DNA from: Clostridiales bacterium
GTDB taxonomy: Bacteria > Bacillota > Clostridia > Christensenellales > CAG-138
DNA: 64,000 bases
Assembly (NCBI GenBank): GCA_004558525.1
Contig: SFCQ01000003.1
Coordinates: forward strand, 124,001 to 188,000
Direction: 5' to 3'
Positions 53,640-63,467 of this stretch are shown piece by piece. The position numbers and the translations under genes are program-made. The notes under the pieces were generated by a model. That model saw only the letters and a program-made list of their open reading frames with translations. It had not been told where the DNA came from and did not search any database. Positions within the stretch are counted from its first letter, which is position 1, and every line of letters begins with the position of its first letter.

Positions 53640-55724
53640 CTACGGCGCCATCAGCAGCAGCTTTTCATAGTCAGGGAACGGCCAAGAGGCAGACGGCGTT
53701 ATCGCTTCAAGCGCGTCGGCCACGCTTCTAAGCTCAGCCATGCTTGGTATCACACTATCCCTGCACACAGCTGCCCTATCGTGCGCGGCGGCGGCGCTTT
53801 CCGCCTGCGTGAGCGCCTGCTCAAGCCCGTTTTCAGCCTCGTCAAGCGCTTCGATAAGCCTGCTGCCCTTATCCAGCAGCTTTGTTTCGGCCTTTGCCTC
53901 CATGCCTATGTCCCGCTTTTGCTTTATTGAATATGCAAGCTCGGCCTGCGCCCTGCTTACCGATGGCATTATCTCCTTAAGCGTCATCTCGCACATTGTG
54001 CGCGCCTCTATCATGGCAAGCTTTGCATAGGCTTCAAGCGATACCTCATAGCGTGAAAGCATCTCCCGCTCCGAAAAAATGCCGTAGCCGCTGAAAAGCG
54101 CCACATTTTCCGGCGCGATGGATCTTTCAAGCGCGTCAACCGATGTGCTCAGGTCATATAAGCCCCTTCTTTTCGCCTCTTCACGCCATTGTGCGGAGTA
54201 GCAGTTGGCGCTGTACACTATGCGCCTGTGCTTTTCGTATTCTTTCCTTATAAGCTCGCGTGCGGCGCGCTCCTTATCCTCCGCCTTTTCAAGCTCGCCT
54301 GCGAATCTTGAAAATGCCTCCGCCGCTATAGTATTAAGCACCGTGTTCGCATCGGCTATGGACTGCGACGAGCCGGGCATGCGGAACTCAAACTTGTTGC
54401 CGGTAAATGCAAAGGGGGAGGTGCGGTTCCTGTCCGAATCATCGGCCATAACACGCGGCATGGCTTCAACGCCCATGCTTATGAAGGCCCTTTCGCTTCC
54501 GCCATACCCGCCGCCCAGGCGTATGGAATCGAGTATGCCCTCAAGCTGCTCGCCTATAAAAACGGACACTATGGCGGGCGGCGCCTCCGTCTGCCCAAGC
54601 CTCAGGTCGTTTGAAAAGCTGCACGCGCTGAACCTTATAAGGTCCTGATGGTCGTCCACGGCGGCTATAACTGCGGTAAGCAGCAGCAAAAACAGCGTGT
54701 TTGCCATGGGCTGTTTGGTCGGGTTGAACAGGTTTTCGCCCTTATCCGTGCAGAGCGACCAGTTGTTGTGCTTTCCGCTGCCGTTCATGCCGGCAAATGG
54801 TTTTTCATGCAGCAGGCACACCATGCCATGCTTTGGAGCTATGCGCTTAAGCATCTCCATGGTGAGCTGGTTGTTGTCCGCCGCGGAATTTGCGCCGGAG
54901 AACACGGGCGCAAGCTCATACTGGCCAGGCGCTACCTCCTTATGCTCCGTTTTTGCAAACACGCCAAGCTTCCACAGCTCCCTGTCAAGCTCCGCCATAA
55001 ACGCCTTTACCCTTGCGTCCAGCGCGCCGAAGTAGTGATCGTCCAGCTCCTGGCTCTTGGCCGGTTTGGCGCCGAAAAGCGTCCTGCCGCACAGAACAAG
55101 GTCGCGTCTTTTTGCCCAAAGCTCCTTATCAATAAGAAAGTATTCCTGCTCCGCGCCGACCGTAGGGTATATCCTTTCTATATCTTCCCTGCCCATCGCG
55201 CGCACGAGCCTCAGCGCCTCGCGGCATATAAGCTGCACCGAGCGCAGAAGCGGCGTTTTTTTATCCAGCGCATCCCCGTCGTATGATAAAAACACGGTCG
55301 GTATGCATAATGTGTCCTCTTTTATAAACGCATAGGCGGTAGGGTCCCAGGCGGTGTAGCCGCGCGCCTCAAACGTTGCCCTCAAGCCGCCGGAGGGGAA
55401 GCTTGAGGCGTCAGATTCGCCTATAACAAGCTCCTTTCCCGAAAAATCGAGTATAGCTCCGCCATTTGCCGCGGGGGAAAGGAAGGATTCATGCTTTTCG
55501 GCCGTTATGCCGTTAAGCGGCTGGAACCAATGGGTATAATGCGTGGCGCCCTTTTCTATGGCCCAATCCTTCATGGCTGCCGCCACAGGCGTGGCTATAT
55601 GCCTGCCCAACGGCGCGCCCCGCTTTATAGTATCCTTAAGCGCAAGATATGTTTCCTCCTCAAGGCGCTCCCTCATAACGGCTTCGTTAAAAACCATAGA
55701 TGCAAAATCAAAATCGTTAGGCAT
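53640..55724 (-). CDS. glnN: Type III glutamine synthetase GlnN
   Basis: 694 residues, the large GSIII class typical of Bacteroides and some Clostridia. It makes glutamine from glutamate, ammonium and ATP. Visible: THYTHWFQPLNG near 85, GAEQEYFLID near 215, NGSGKHNNWSL near 315, and the GSIII C-terminal extension. ATG 55724 has AAGGGGGAG 6 nt upstream. It lies upstream of gdhA on the same strand but has its own promoter and about 200 bp of spacing, so the two may be separately controlled parts of nitrogen assimilation. Confidence 0.96.
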   Translation of the reverse strand: MPNDFDFASMVFNEAVMRERLEEETYLALKDTIKRGAPLGRHIATPVAAAMKDWAIEKGATHYTHWFQPLNGITAEKHESFLSPAANGGAILDFSGKELVIGESDASSFPSGGLRATFEARGYTAWDPTAYAFIKEDTLCIPTVFLSYDGDALDKKTPLLRSVQLICREALRLVRAMGREDIERIYPTVGAEQEYFLIDKELWAKRRDLVLCGRTLFGAKPAKSQELDDHYFGALDARVKAFMAELDRELWKLGVFAKTEHKEVAPGQYELAPVFSGANSAADNNQLTMEMLKRIAPKHGMVCLLHEKPFAGMNGSGKHNNWSLCTDKGENLFNPTKQPMANTLFLLLLTAVIAAVDDHQDLIRFSACSFSNDLRLGQTEAPPAIVSVFIGEQLEGILDSIRLGGGYGGSERAFISMGVEAMPRVMADDSDRNRTSPFAFTGNKFEFRMPGSSQSIADANTVLNTIAAEAFSRFAGELEKAEDKERAARELIRKEYEKHRRIVYSANCYSAQWREEAKRRGLYDLSTSVDALERSIAPENVALFSGYGIFSEREMLSRYEVSLEAYAKLAMIEARTMCEMTLKEIMPSVSRAQAELAYSIKQKRDIGMEAKAETKLLDKGSRLIEALDEAENGLEQALTQAESAAAAHDRAAVCRDSVIPSMAELRSVADALEAITPSASWPFPDYEKLLLMAP

Positions 55725-55771
55725 ACGGCTCCCCCTTTTCAGGCATATCAACGCAGTAAAAATAATTTTAC

Positions 55772-55800
55772 ATTATAATATCACGTCGGCCCGCTTACAA
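55772..55800 (-). promoter_or_regulatory. glnN promoter
   Basis: Minus strand: -35 TTGTAA (55800-55795), 17-bp spacer, -10 TATAAT (55777-55772). AT-rich DNA with further TATAAT-like boxes lies just upstream (55815-55850). Confidence 0.65.
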
Positions 55801-55989
55801 CACATTTATTCATTATAAAGCATATTTATTTATAATACCCTTATAAGTTCAGCTTAATGCCGTTATGTGATTGCATAAAGCTACCATCAGTTGACAAGGA
55901 CGCACAAGGTATCAAGCTGCATAAAAGGGCCGTATACACCGCTTTCTGCTCGCGGGTAAGAAGATATGAAGCGGCTTACATAAACCAGG
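55801..55989. other. Intergenic spacer between glnN and the MATE gene
   Basis: No gene or strong hairpin seen. AT-rich near glnN, ordinary composition toward the MATE gene. A TCAGTTGACAAGGACGCA segment near 55890 resembles one at about 33549 (two-base indel); I attach no function to it. Confidence 0.35.
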
Positions 55990-56022
55990 CTAAAGCAAGA
56001 AGCGGCATCGCTGCCGCCTCTT
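55990..56022 (-). terminator. Terminator of the MATE gene
   Basis: Minus strand AAGAGGCGGCA-GCGA-TGCCGCTTCTT, 11-bp stem with one G-U pair and a GNRA loop, then GCTTT. Confidence 0.75.
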
Positions 56023-56037
56023 GTTTATAATAATAGC

Positions 56038-57468
56038 TCAAGCATCCGGTTCGTCCGTCTTTGGCATTTTCTTAAAGAATGTTATGCACATGGGTATAGC
56101 CACAAGGAAGGTGCATACATCAGCCGCGGCCTGCGCGCTCTGCACGCCGAGCAGCTTCAGCAGCGGCGGCAGCACAAGTATGAACAGTAAAAAGAACACG
56201 CCCTGCCTGCATGCGGAAAGAAAGCTTGCCGCAGCGGCCTTGCCCACCGATTGAAAGGTCATATTGCACGTTACGACAAACGGAACTGTCGGCATGGCGC
56301 AGCATTGTATCCTTAAAGCGAGCGCGCCTATGCGTATAACCTCCGGATCGTCCCTTAAGAACAGCGCCACTATATCCGGCGCAAATATAAACGCTATGGC
56401 TGAAGCCGCAGTCATCACGGCAGAGCTTACTATAAGCGTGAACTTGTATGCCGCCCTTACGCGGGAGTACTTCCTTGCGCCGTAGTTATAGCCGGCAACG
56501 GGCTGATACCCCTGCCCTATGCCGAGCGCGGCCGAGAATATCAGCATGAACACCTTGTTAACTATGCTCATGGCCGCAACGGCGGCATCTCCATACACCA
56601 TAGCGCTCCTGTTTAGCGCAACGGAGGATATGCTTGCAAGTCCCTGCCTCAAAAGCGCCGGAAGGCCGGTTTTGAATATATCTATCAGCATGCCTCCGCT
56701 AAGCTCTATCCTGTTAGGCCTTGGCTGAACAACGGTGAAGCCCTTTTTGAAATATGCGCCCACAAGTATGCATGCGCTGATTAGCTGGCTTATAGCCGTT
56801 GCTATGGCCGCGCCTGCCGTACCCAGCGAAAAGGCGTGTATGAACAGCGGGTCAAGCCCTATATTGAGTATGCCGCCTATGCTTATGCCTATCATGGCGA
56901 ACTTTATCTTGCCCTCAGCCCTTAAAAGGTTGTTCATGACAAACGATATCACCATAAACGGCGCCGCGAGCAGTATATAGTTGGCATACGCCTTTGCGTG
57001 CGGCAGCATAGTCTCCGTCGCGCCGAGCAGGCGCATAAAAGGGTCAAGGAACACGAGGCCGAGGCCCAGTATAATAATGCCGAACGCCACGGCGAGCAGC
57101 AGCGAGGTCGAAGCTATCCTGTTGGCTTTTTCATAATCCTTTTCGCCAAGCCTTCTTGATATAAGGCTCGATGCGCCCTGGCCTATGGTGAAGCCGATGG
57201 CCTGTATTATGTTCATCAGCGAGAACACCACGCCTACCGCTCCGGACGCGCTCGTGCCGAGCTGGCCGACAAAATATGTATCCGCACCGTTATAAATGGA
57301 CGTTACCAGCATGCCTATAACCGCAGGTATCCCCATAGAAAGCACAACTTTGCTAACAGGGCCGCTGGTCATGCGCCTATACTGCTTTTCCTGTATATCG
57401 TCTGCGCCGCTTGTTGAATCTGAACTTGTTATATTCTCCTGCCCACATTCGGGCTCGTTATTCTGCAT
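56038..57468 (-). CDS. MATE-family multidrug/metabolite exporter
   Basis: 476 residues with twelve membrane helices in two homologous halves. Cation-driven efflux of drugs or metabolites. Family traits: SKVVLSMGIPAVIGMLVTSIYNGADTYFVGQLG, GQGASSLISRRLGEKDYEKA, and GIGQGYQPVAGYNYGARKYSRVRAAY in the second half. The substrate is not predictable. The 35-residue N-terminus before the first helix is acidic. GGAGAG before the ATG. Confidence 0.93.
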   Translation of the reverse strand: MQNNEPECGQENITSSDSTSGADDIQEKQYRRMTSGPVSKVVLSMGIPAVIGMLVTSIYNGADTYFVGQLGTSASGAVGVVFSLMNIIQAIGFTIGQGASSLISRRLGEKDYEKANRIASTSLLLAVAFGIIILGLGLVFLDPFMRLLGATETMLPHAKAYANYILLAAPFMVISFVMNNLLRAEGKIKFAMIGISIGGILNIGLDPLFIHAFSLGTAGAAIATAISQLISACILVGAYFKKGFTVVQPRPNRIELSGGMLIDIFKTGLPALLRQGLASISSVALNRSAMVYGDAAVAAMSIVNKVFMLIFSAALGIGQGYQPVAGYNYGARKYSRVRAAYKFTLIVSSAVMTAASAIAFIFAPDIVALFLRDDPEVIRIGALALRIQCCAMPTVPFVVTCNMTFQSVGKAAAASFLSACRQGVFFLLFILVLPPLLKLLGVQSAQAAADVCTFLVAIPMCITFFKKMPKTDEPDA

Positions 57469-57537
57469 TGATACAATCTCTCCGTATTCTATAAATGTGT
57501 ATGTTATGTCTGTATGTATGTTTGAGCTTGGCGCATA

Positions 57538-59298
57538 TCAGCCAAGCAGCTTTATAAGCTTTGTATCGGCGTCGCTTAAAAGGTTATCGAGCATGCTATG
57601 CACCTCGGCTTGCGTGCCTGCGTTCGCGCCTATATACAGCTTGAGCTTAGGCTCCGTGCCGGACGGCCTTACGCATATCCACGCCCCGCCCTTGAGCAGG
57701 AACCTTACGGCGTTCATGCCGACGGTCTCGCACTTAAGCTCGGTTTCGCCCTTTTGCGAGTATTCAATGGCTTCCCCCGTGCGCATATCCTCAAAGCGCG
57801 TAACGGGCATATCCGCAAAAGCCCTTGGCGTATCCCGCCTTAATGCCGCCATAGCGCCCGATATGCGCTCCATTCCCTCTTTGCCTGATAGGGTGTAGCT
57901 TTTTGCAGCCTCGTCATAACAGCCGCACATGGCCTCTATCTCATCAAGAGCGTCGCTTAGCGTTTTGCCAAGGCTCCTATAATAAACGCACGCCTCGGCC
58001 GCAAGCATCGCCGCGCACACGGCGTCCTTATCCCTGGCAAAGCCGCCGGCCAAAAAGCCGTAGCTTTCCTCAAAGCCGAATATGAACGTACCCTCTCCCG
58101 GCTCAGTCCTGCTCCTTTCGATAAGCTCGGATATGAAGCGGAAGCCCGTCGGCACGTTTTTGACCTTTACCCCGAAATGGGCGCATATGGCGTCCGCAAG
58201 GGTGGTGCTGACTATGCTTTTTGCAACAAAGCCGTCCTTGGGTATGGCGCCGCGCTCCCGCATGGCGGAAAGAATGTAATATAAGAGCAATGAGCCTATT
58301 TTGTTACCGGAAAGCACCCTGAAGCCGCCGCTTTTTTCCCTTATTGCAAGGCCGAGCCTGTCCGAATCCGGATCGGTGGCTATTATGGCGTCAGCCTGCA
58401 CGCTGTTCGCAAGCGTTTTCGCAAGCGTAAAGGCGTTTGGGTCCTCCGGATTTGGCGCAGCCACGGTGGGAAAGTCGCCGTTTGGAAGCTCCTGCTCCTT
58501 AACTACGCTCACGTTAGTTATTCCGGCCATTTTAAGTATTCTCCTTACCGGTAAGTTGCCGCTGCCGTGCAGCGGCGTATAAACTAACTTAAGCGCGCCG
58601 CCCTGCTCCTTTACGAGCTTTGGCCTTTGCAGCACGCTCAGCGTATCGTTATAGTAATCCTCGTCGTCCTTTTCGCTAAGCCAGGTCAAAAGCCCCCTCG
58701 CTTCGGCTTCGTCAAGCGGCATAGTCGGCCCTGAAAAATAGTCCTCCTTTTTGATATAGCTATATATGGCCTCCGCCTGTTCGGGACCGGCCTGCCCGCC
58801 GTCCTGCCAATACACCTTGTAGCCATTATACCTGGGCGGATTGTGGCTTGCGGTTATGACAACGCCCGCTATGCAGTTGAGGCGCCTGAGCATATATGAA
58901 AGCATCGGCACGGGCCTTAGCGAATCATATATAAACGCCTTTACGCCCTTTGCACAAAGCGTAAGCGCCGTTTCAAGCGCGAACTCGCGGCTCTTGCGCC
59001 TTGAATCATACGCTATGGCTACGCCGCGCATGGCAGCGCCTTCAAATGTGAGTATGTAGTCCGCAAGGCCGAGCGTAGCCCGCTTCACTACCCTTTCGTT
59101 CATTCTGTTGGTGCCTGCGCCAAGTATGCCGCGCAGGCCGGCCGTGCCAAACTCAAGCTCCGTATAGAAGCGCTCCTCTATCTCCCTGGTATCGCCCTGT
59201 ATGGCCTCAAGCTCGGCCTTAAGCTCCGGCTCCATGCCGCCCGCGCTTAGCCAGCGGCCGTATTCATTCAAATAATCCAAACGATCATTTTTGCTCAT
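57538..59298 (-). CDS. Phosphohexomutase (phosphoglucomutase/phosphomannomutase family)
   Basis: 586 residues, the long alpha-D-phosphohexomutase type of Firmicutes. It shifts phosphate between C1 and C6 of hexoses. Active-site phosphoserine in TASHNPPRYNGYKVYW (about 144), Mg loop DPDSDRLG (about 300), sugar loop GFEESYGF (about 405) and phosphate loop RPSGTEPKLKLY near the end. ATG 59298 gives the best homologous start with GGAGAATAAAGAG upstream. It overlaps the radC end by 14 nt, so it is co-transcribed with radC. Confidence 0.94.
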   Translation of the reverse strand: MSKNDRLDYLNEYGRWLSAGGMEPELKAELEAIQGDTREIEERFYTELEFGTAGLRGILGAGTNRMNERVVKRATLGLADYILTFEGAAMRGVAIAYDSRRKSREFALETALTLCAKGVKAFIYDSLRPVPMLSYMLRRLNCIAGVVITASHNPPRYNGYKVYWQDGGQAGPEQAEAIYSYIKKEDYFSGPTMPLDEAEARGLLTWLSEKDDEDYYNDTLSVLQRPKLVKEQGGALKLVYTPLHGSGNLPVRRILKMAGITNVSVVKEQELPNGDFPTVAAPNPEDPNAFTLAKTLANSVQADAIIATDPDSDRLGLAIREKSGGFRVLSGNKIGSLLLYYILSAMRERGAIPKDGFVAKSIVSTTLADAICAHFGVKVKNVPTGFRFISELIERSRTEPGEGTFIFGFEESYGFLAGGFARDKDAVCAAMLAAEACVYYRSLGKTLSDALDEIEAMCGCYDEAAKSYTLSGKEGMERISGAMAALRRDTPRAFADMPVTRFEDMRTGEAIEYSQKGETELKCETVGMNAVRFLLKGGAWICVRPSGTEPKLKLYIGANAGTQAEVHSMLDNLLSDADTKLIKLLG

Positions 59299-59986
59299 TC
59301 TCTTTATTCTCCAATTCCGGCGGAACATATATGTCCCTCGCCATGCTGTATGCATGCTCCCCTGCAACTATAATATGGTCATGAAGCCTTATTCCGATGC
59401 TTGCAAGCGCCTCGCAAACCGCCTTTGTGGCATTTACGTCCCCCGGCGATGCGCCTGGGTTGCCGGAAGGGTGATTGTGGCACAGTATAACGTTGGCCGC
59501 GCCATGTCTCAAGGCGCACTCCACTACAAGCCTTGGGTATATCATGTTCTGGTCTATGGTGCCCGTGGATACCACATCCGCATGCAGAGGCCGCATGCCG
59601 CTGTCAAGCGAGATAGCATATGTGGTCTCGTATCTTTGCGTCCTGAGCAGCTCTATGCAGTATTTGCATGACGCCTGCGGAGTGCCGAGCCTGGGCCGCT
59701 TTTTAGGCTTTTCCCTTATGTTTCTCATCGCCCCGCAAACGGATATGAGTATGGCTGCGTTTTCGCCAATGCCGTCTATCTTGCTAAGTTCCGTTATATC
59801 GGCTTTAAGCACCTCAGCCAATGTGCCGTATCTGTTTATCAGCTCATGCGCTATTGGGTTTACGTCTTTTCTCGGAATGGCATAGGTCAGCAGCAGCTCA
59901 AGCAGCTGATGCTCCCGCATAGCCGAGGGGCCGCTTTCTTTGTAAGTATCCTTGAGCCGCTGCCTATGTCCATCATGTATAGCCAC
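59285..59986 (-). CDS. radC: RadC-family JAB/MPN protein
   Basis: 233 residues. HhH-type DNA-binding N-terminal half (LLELLLTYAIPRKDVNPIAHELINRYGTL, SKIDGIGENAAILI), then a JAMM domain with HNHPSGNPGASPGD (zinc ligands H, H, D). Once linked to repair; the actual role is uncertain. It starts with GTG 59986 immediately after the MFS gene stop. Complete. Confidence 0.95.
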   Translation of the reverse strand: MAIHDGHRQRLKDTYKESGPSAMREHQLLELLLTYAIPRKDVNPIAHELINRYGTLAEVLKADITELSKIDGIGENAAILISVCGAMRNIREKPKKRPRLGTPQASCKYCIELLRTQRYETTYAISLDSGMRPLHADVVSTGTIDQNMIYPRLVVECALRHGAANVILCHNHPSGNPGASPGDVNATKAVCEALASIGIRLHDHIIVAGEHAYSMARDIYVPPELENKENEQK

Positions 59987-61306
59987 TTATTTTGCCCCGT
60001 TATCAGCTGCTGCCCGCGCACAATGCTTTCTGCCCATTGCGAGGGCTATAATGCCGCCCATGAACAGCAGTATTATGCTGAGTATGCCTATTGAGGCCCT
60101 GCCGGTCACGGAATATGCCATGGCGTAGAGCGCAGGCCCTATAACGCAGGAGAACTTGCCGAATATGTCGAGGAAGCCGTAATACTCATTGGATCTTTCA
60201 GGCGGTATTATCTGGCCGAAATAGCTCCTTGAAAGCGCCTGTATGCCGCCCTGCACGGTGCCTACAAGCGTTGCAAGTATCCAGAACAGCGTGCTGCTAA
60301 GCCTGAGCGCGGCCTCTTTATCGCCGCCCGCAAGCTCCGCCTGCTCTATATTGAAGCCCATGAAGAAGCCGATTATGGTTATTACGAAATATACGCACAC
60401 GGCTATGGCAATCATCTTCATAGCGCCTGCCTTTTTGGCAAGGTTGCCGAACAATATGCTGAACGGCACGGCTACTATCTGCGTGACGAGCAGCGCAAGT
60501 ATCATGCCTATAGCGTCAAGCCCAAGCGTTTCGCCGTAGCTGGTAGCCATGGATATTATGGTATCCACGCCGTCTATATAGAAGAAATAAGCTATTATGA
60601 AGAGCAGTATCTTTTTATCCTTAATTATATCCTTAAATGTACGCCATGCGTTTTTGAAGGCCTCCCTTGCAAGCGCCTTTGGCGGCTCCTCCACGCTGTA
60701 TTGCTGCTTTACGTTTTTGAGGAAGGGTATGCTGAATACCGCCCACCACACGACTACTATAAGTATCGCTATCTTATAGGAAAGCACGCTTTGGCCCATC
60801 AGCAGCATAATGACTATAGATATCACAAACGGTATGGTGCTGCCGCCTATATAGCCCATTGCATAGCCCCAGGCGGACACCCTGTCCATTCTGTCCGGAG
60901 TGGTAACGTCAGTCAAAAACGAATCGTAGAACAAGCAGCTGCCGGAAAAACCTATTTTGGATATTACATAGCCTATAAGCATCAGCCGCCAATCGTCAAA
61001 CGCGGCCATAAATGCCGTGAATACAAGGCCGATTATAAGAAATATCGAAAACAGCTTTTTCTTCATGCCGGAAAAGTCGCCTATGGCGCCCAATACCGGC
61101 GCAAGCACGGCCACCACCAGCGCCGCGGCAGACACAGCAAAGCCGTACAGCTTATCCCCCGTCTCGTTCGCCTGCATGGCAAAGTATATCGGGAATATGG
61201 CGGCCATTATGTTGGTCGCATATATGGAGTTAGCCCAATCGTACATTATCCATGACTTTTCACTTTTAGTGAAGCGTTTTTCGCTCCTTTTCGCAGGATC
61301 GCCCAT
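59987..61306 (-). CDS. UMF1/Atg22-type MFS transporter
   Basis: 439 residues and about twelve membrane helices. It begins KSWIMYDWANSIYATNIMAAIFPIYFA, the signature of the UMF1 (YxiO-like) subgroup of MFS proteins. RSNEYYGFLDIFGKFSCVIGPALYA is another subgroup motif. Substrate unknown. ATG 61306 has GGGAGG 7 nt upstream; the ORF is open 30 codons further without homology. First gene of an MFS-radC-phosphomutase operon. Confidence 0.92.
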   Translation of the reverse strand: MGDPAKRSEKRFTKSEKSWIMYDWANSIYATNIMAAIFPIYFAMQANETGDKLYGFAVSAAALVVAVLAPVLGAIGDFSGMKKKLFSIFLIIGLVFTAFMAAFDDWRLMLIGYVISKIGFSGSCLFYDSFLTDVTTPDRMDRVSAWGYAMGYIGGSTIPFVISIVIMLLMGQSVLSYKIAILIVVVWWAVFSIPFLKNVKQQYSVEEPPKALAREAFKNAWRTFKDIIKDKKILLFIIAYFFYIDGVDTIISMATSYGETLGLDAIGMILALLVTQIVAVPFSILFGNLAKKAGAMKMIAIAVCVYFVITIIGFFMGFNIEQAELAGGDKEAALRLSSTLFWILATLVGTVQGGIQALSRSYFGQIIPPERSNEYYGFLDIFGKFSCVIGPALYAMAYSVTGRASIGILSIILLFMGGIIALAMGRKHCARAAADNGAK

Positions 61307-61351
61307 GTTTTTCCTCCCTGATGCTGAATCTGATATGATATCTATATTATG

Positions 61352-61381
61352 ATTATAATCCAAAACCACGATATAGTTCAA
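61352..61381 (-). promoter_or_regulatory. Promoter of the MFS-radC-phosphomutase operon
   Basis: Minus strand: -35 TTGAAC (61381-61376), 18-bp spacer, -10 TATAAT (61357-61352). It is divergent from the ktrB promoter. Confidence 0.6.
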
Positions 61382-61397
61382 CAGAATAAATCGCATA

Positions 61398-61425
61398 TTG
61401 CATTTATCGTTTCTTCGGGTATAAT
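61398..61425 (+). promoter_or_regulatory. ktrB promoter, apparently giving a leaderless mRNA
   Basis: -35 TTGCAT, 16-bp spacer, -10 TATAAT ending at 61425. The expected transcription start (61431-61433) coincides with the ATG at 61433, and no Shine-Dalgarno precedes it. Confidence 0.5.
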
Positions 61426-61432
61426 TACAGGC

Positions 61433-62785
61433 ATGAACGCAAAAAAGAACAAGCGCTCCTTCAGGGGCGGCATACGGCCTATAAGGCTTTTGCCTATTGG
61501 ATATTTGGCTATAATACTGCTTGGCACGCTCATGTTTATGCTGCCCGTTTCCTCCGCTGCCGGGCCAATGGGCTTTATGGACGCGCTTTTTACTGCCGTT
61601 TCCGCTTCATGCGTGACCGGGCTTTCCACGATAGATATTGCGAATGAGCTTTCGTCATTTGGTCAGGCAGTACTCCTCCTGCTCATACAGGTCGGAGGTC
61701 TCGGCTTTATGACGTTTGCAACGGTGCTCTTCGGCGTGCTCAGAAGGAACCTTACGCTTTTAGGGCGCATGAGCGCAGCCGAAGCCCTTGGCGAGGACGG
61801 AACGGGACGGGTAAAAGAGCTGTGTGCCTGCGCAATAAAATATTCTATCGTTATCGAGCTGATAGGCGCCGCTGTTCTCTACATACGCTTCCGCGGGTCG
61901 TTTGCTCCCTTAAAAGCGCTCTGGTTCTCTGTTTTCCATAGCATTTCCGCTTTCTGCAACGCCGGCTTTGATTTGATGGGTAATTTTGAATCGTTCACGC
62001 GGTACTGTTGTGATCCGCTCGTTTGCCTCACGCTTTCCGCCCTCATAATACTGGGAGGCATAGGCTTTGCCGTAATTCACGAGCTTATGCACGCAAGGAA
62101 GCTTTCGCCGCTTTCTCAGCATACAAAAACGGTGCTTGTTACAACGGCGGCATTGCTTATAGCGGGTTTTGTATTCAACCTTGCCGCAGAATGGAGCAAC
62201 CCCGGCACATTTGCAGAGCTTAGCGTGCCAAACAAGCTTCTTGCGGCATGGTTCCAAAGCGCAACGCTGAGAACGGCCGGCTTTAATACGGTCGATCAGC
62301 TTGCGCTGCGCGACGGGACGAAGCTTTTCAACGCGATACTCATGTTTATCGGAGGCGCGCCGGCCGGCACAGCAGGCGGAATAAAGGTGACCTCGCTCGC
62401 AGTGCTGCTGCTTACAACAAGAGCCTTCCTGCGCAACAGTCCGAACACTACCGTCTTTGGCCGTTCCGTATCCCCGTTTGCCGTAAGAAGGGCTTTATGC
62501 GTATTCTTTATAGGATTATCAGCCGCGCTGCTCAGCATAGCCGCCATTTCCTTCGCGATGCCTGATGCCGGCTTCATAAACACGGTGTACGAGGTCTTTT
62601 CCGCGATAGGTACGGTTGGCCTGTCTGCCGGTATAACCTCCGCCGCGCCAGACGCAGTCAAGCTCCTGCTCTGCATGCTTATGTTCATCGGCCGCGCCGG
62701 CATACTCACCGTGGCCCTTGCAATAGGCGGTAAAAGCAACGAAGCTATACTGCGCTACCCTGAAGGGAACATAATGATAGGATAA
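61433..62785 (+). CDS. Potassium uptake membrane subunit, KtrB/TrkH family
   Basis: 450 residues with four M1-P-M2 repeats. Selectivity-filter glycines are visible in SASCVTGLSTID, HSISAFCNAGFDLMG, LRTAGFNTVD and FSAIGTVGLSAG. It conducts K+ (or Na+-coupled K+) under control of the cytosolic RCK protein encoded next. The start is set at MNAKKNKRSF; an in-frame ATG at 61349 would lie upstream of the promoter -10. FIGGAPAGTAGGIKVT is the usual third-domain gate region. Confidence 0.93.
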   Translation: MNAKKNKRSFRGGIRPIRLLPIGYLAIILLGTLMFMLPVSSAAGPMGFMDALFTAVSASCVTGLSTIDIANELSSFGQAVLLLLIQVGGLGFMTFATVLFGVLRRNLTLLGRMSAAEALGEDGTGRVKELCACAIKYSIVIELIGAAVLYIRFRGSFAPLKALWFSVFHSISAFCNAGFDLMGNFESFTRYCCDPLVCLTLSALIILGGIGFAVIHELMHARKLSPLSQHTKTVLVTTAALLIAGFVFNLAAEWSNPGTFAELSVPNKLLAAWFQSATLRTAGFNTVDQLALRDGTKLFNAILMFIGGAPAGTAGGIKVTSLAVLLLTTRAFLRNSPNTTVFGRSVSPFAVRRALCVFFIGLSAALLSIAAISFAMPDAGFINTVYEVFSAIGTVGLSAGITSAAPDAVKLLLCMLMFIGRAGILTVALAIGGKSNEAILRYPEGNIMIG

Positions 62786-62802
62786 ATAAAGGAGTTAACC
62801 AT

Positions 62803-63456
62803 ATGTCAAAATCATTTGCCGTCATAGGAATAGGTAGATTTGGTACAAGCGTTGCGCTTACGCTGAGCTTGATGGGGCATGAGGTGCTTGCAGTTGATAC
62901 GAGCGCAGCCGCCATAGATTCCATAGCTGACAGAGTGACTCATGCCATAGTAGCCGATGCAACCGACGAAAGGGTATTGCGGCGCATAGGCATAGCGGAG
63001 TTTGATGCGGTTGTAATCAGCGTTGCAGCCGATATACGCGCAAGCATACTCACCGCAATGCTTTCAAAAGAGCTTGGCGCCAAACGCGTAGTAGCAAAGG
63101 CCGCAGACGACCTGCATGCCAAGCTTCTTATAAAGGCCGGAGCCGACCAGGTCGTTCAGCCTGAGCGTGACAGCGGGGTTCGCCTTGCGCGCTCAATAGC
63201 GGTAGACAGCGTGCTTGACTACTTCGCCCTAACTGACGACGTAAGCATAAACGAGCTTAGGCTGCCGTATAGCTGGGCAGGAAAAAGCCTTGTTCAGCTT
63301 GGCATACGCACCCGTTACGGGGTGAGCGTAATAGCTATAAAGCGCGGAGAAAAGATGATTGTTGCAATAGACCCCAACTCAGCCCTTGAGCAAGGCGATG
63401 TGCTTGTGCTGCTTGGCAGCAACCACGAGCTTGAAAAGCTCGCTTCAATAGATTAA
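62803..63456 (+). CDS. Potassium uptake regulatory subunit, KtrA/TrkA family
   Basis: 217 residues. RCK_N nucleotide-binding domain starting FAVIGIGRFGTSVALTL (GxGxxG) with VDTSAAAIDSIAD following and VIVADATDERVLR as the second binding segment; RCK_C domain from about 140 (SINELRLPYSWAGKSLVQLGIRTRYGVSVIAI). It binds ATP/ADP or c-di-AMP-type ligands and gates the KtrB channel. AAAGGAG upstream, 17 bp after ktrB. Ends in a terminator. Confidence 0.94.
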   Translation: MSKSFAVIGIGRFGTSVALTLSLMGHEVLAVDTSAAAIDSIADRVTHAIVADATDERVLRRIGIAEFDAVVISVAADIRASILTAMLSKELGAKRVVAKAADDLHAKLLIKAGADQVVQPERDSGVRLARSIAVDSVLDYFALTDDVSINELRLPYSWAGKSLVQLGIRTRYGVSVIAIKRGEKMIVAIDPNSALEQGDVLVLLGSNHELEKLASID

Positions 63457-63467
63457 AAGGAAATAAT

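Noticed and set aside
61349..61432. Upstream ATG extension of ktrB
   Set aside because: It would begin upstream of the likely -35/-10 and encodes residues unlike KtrB N-termini.
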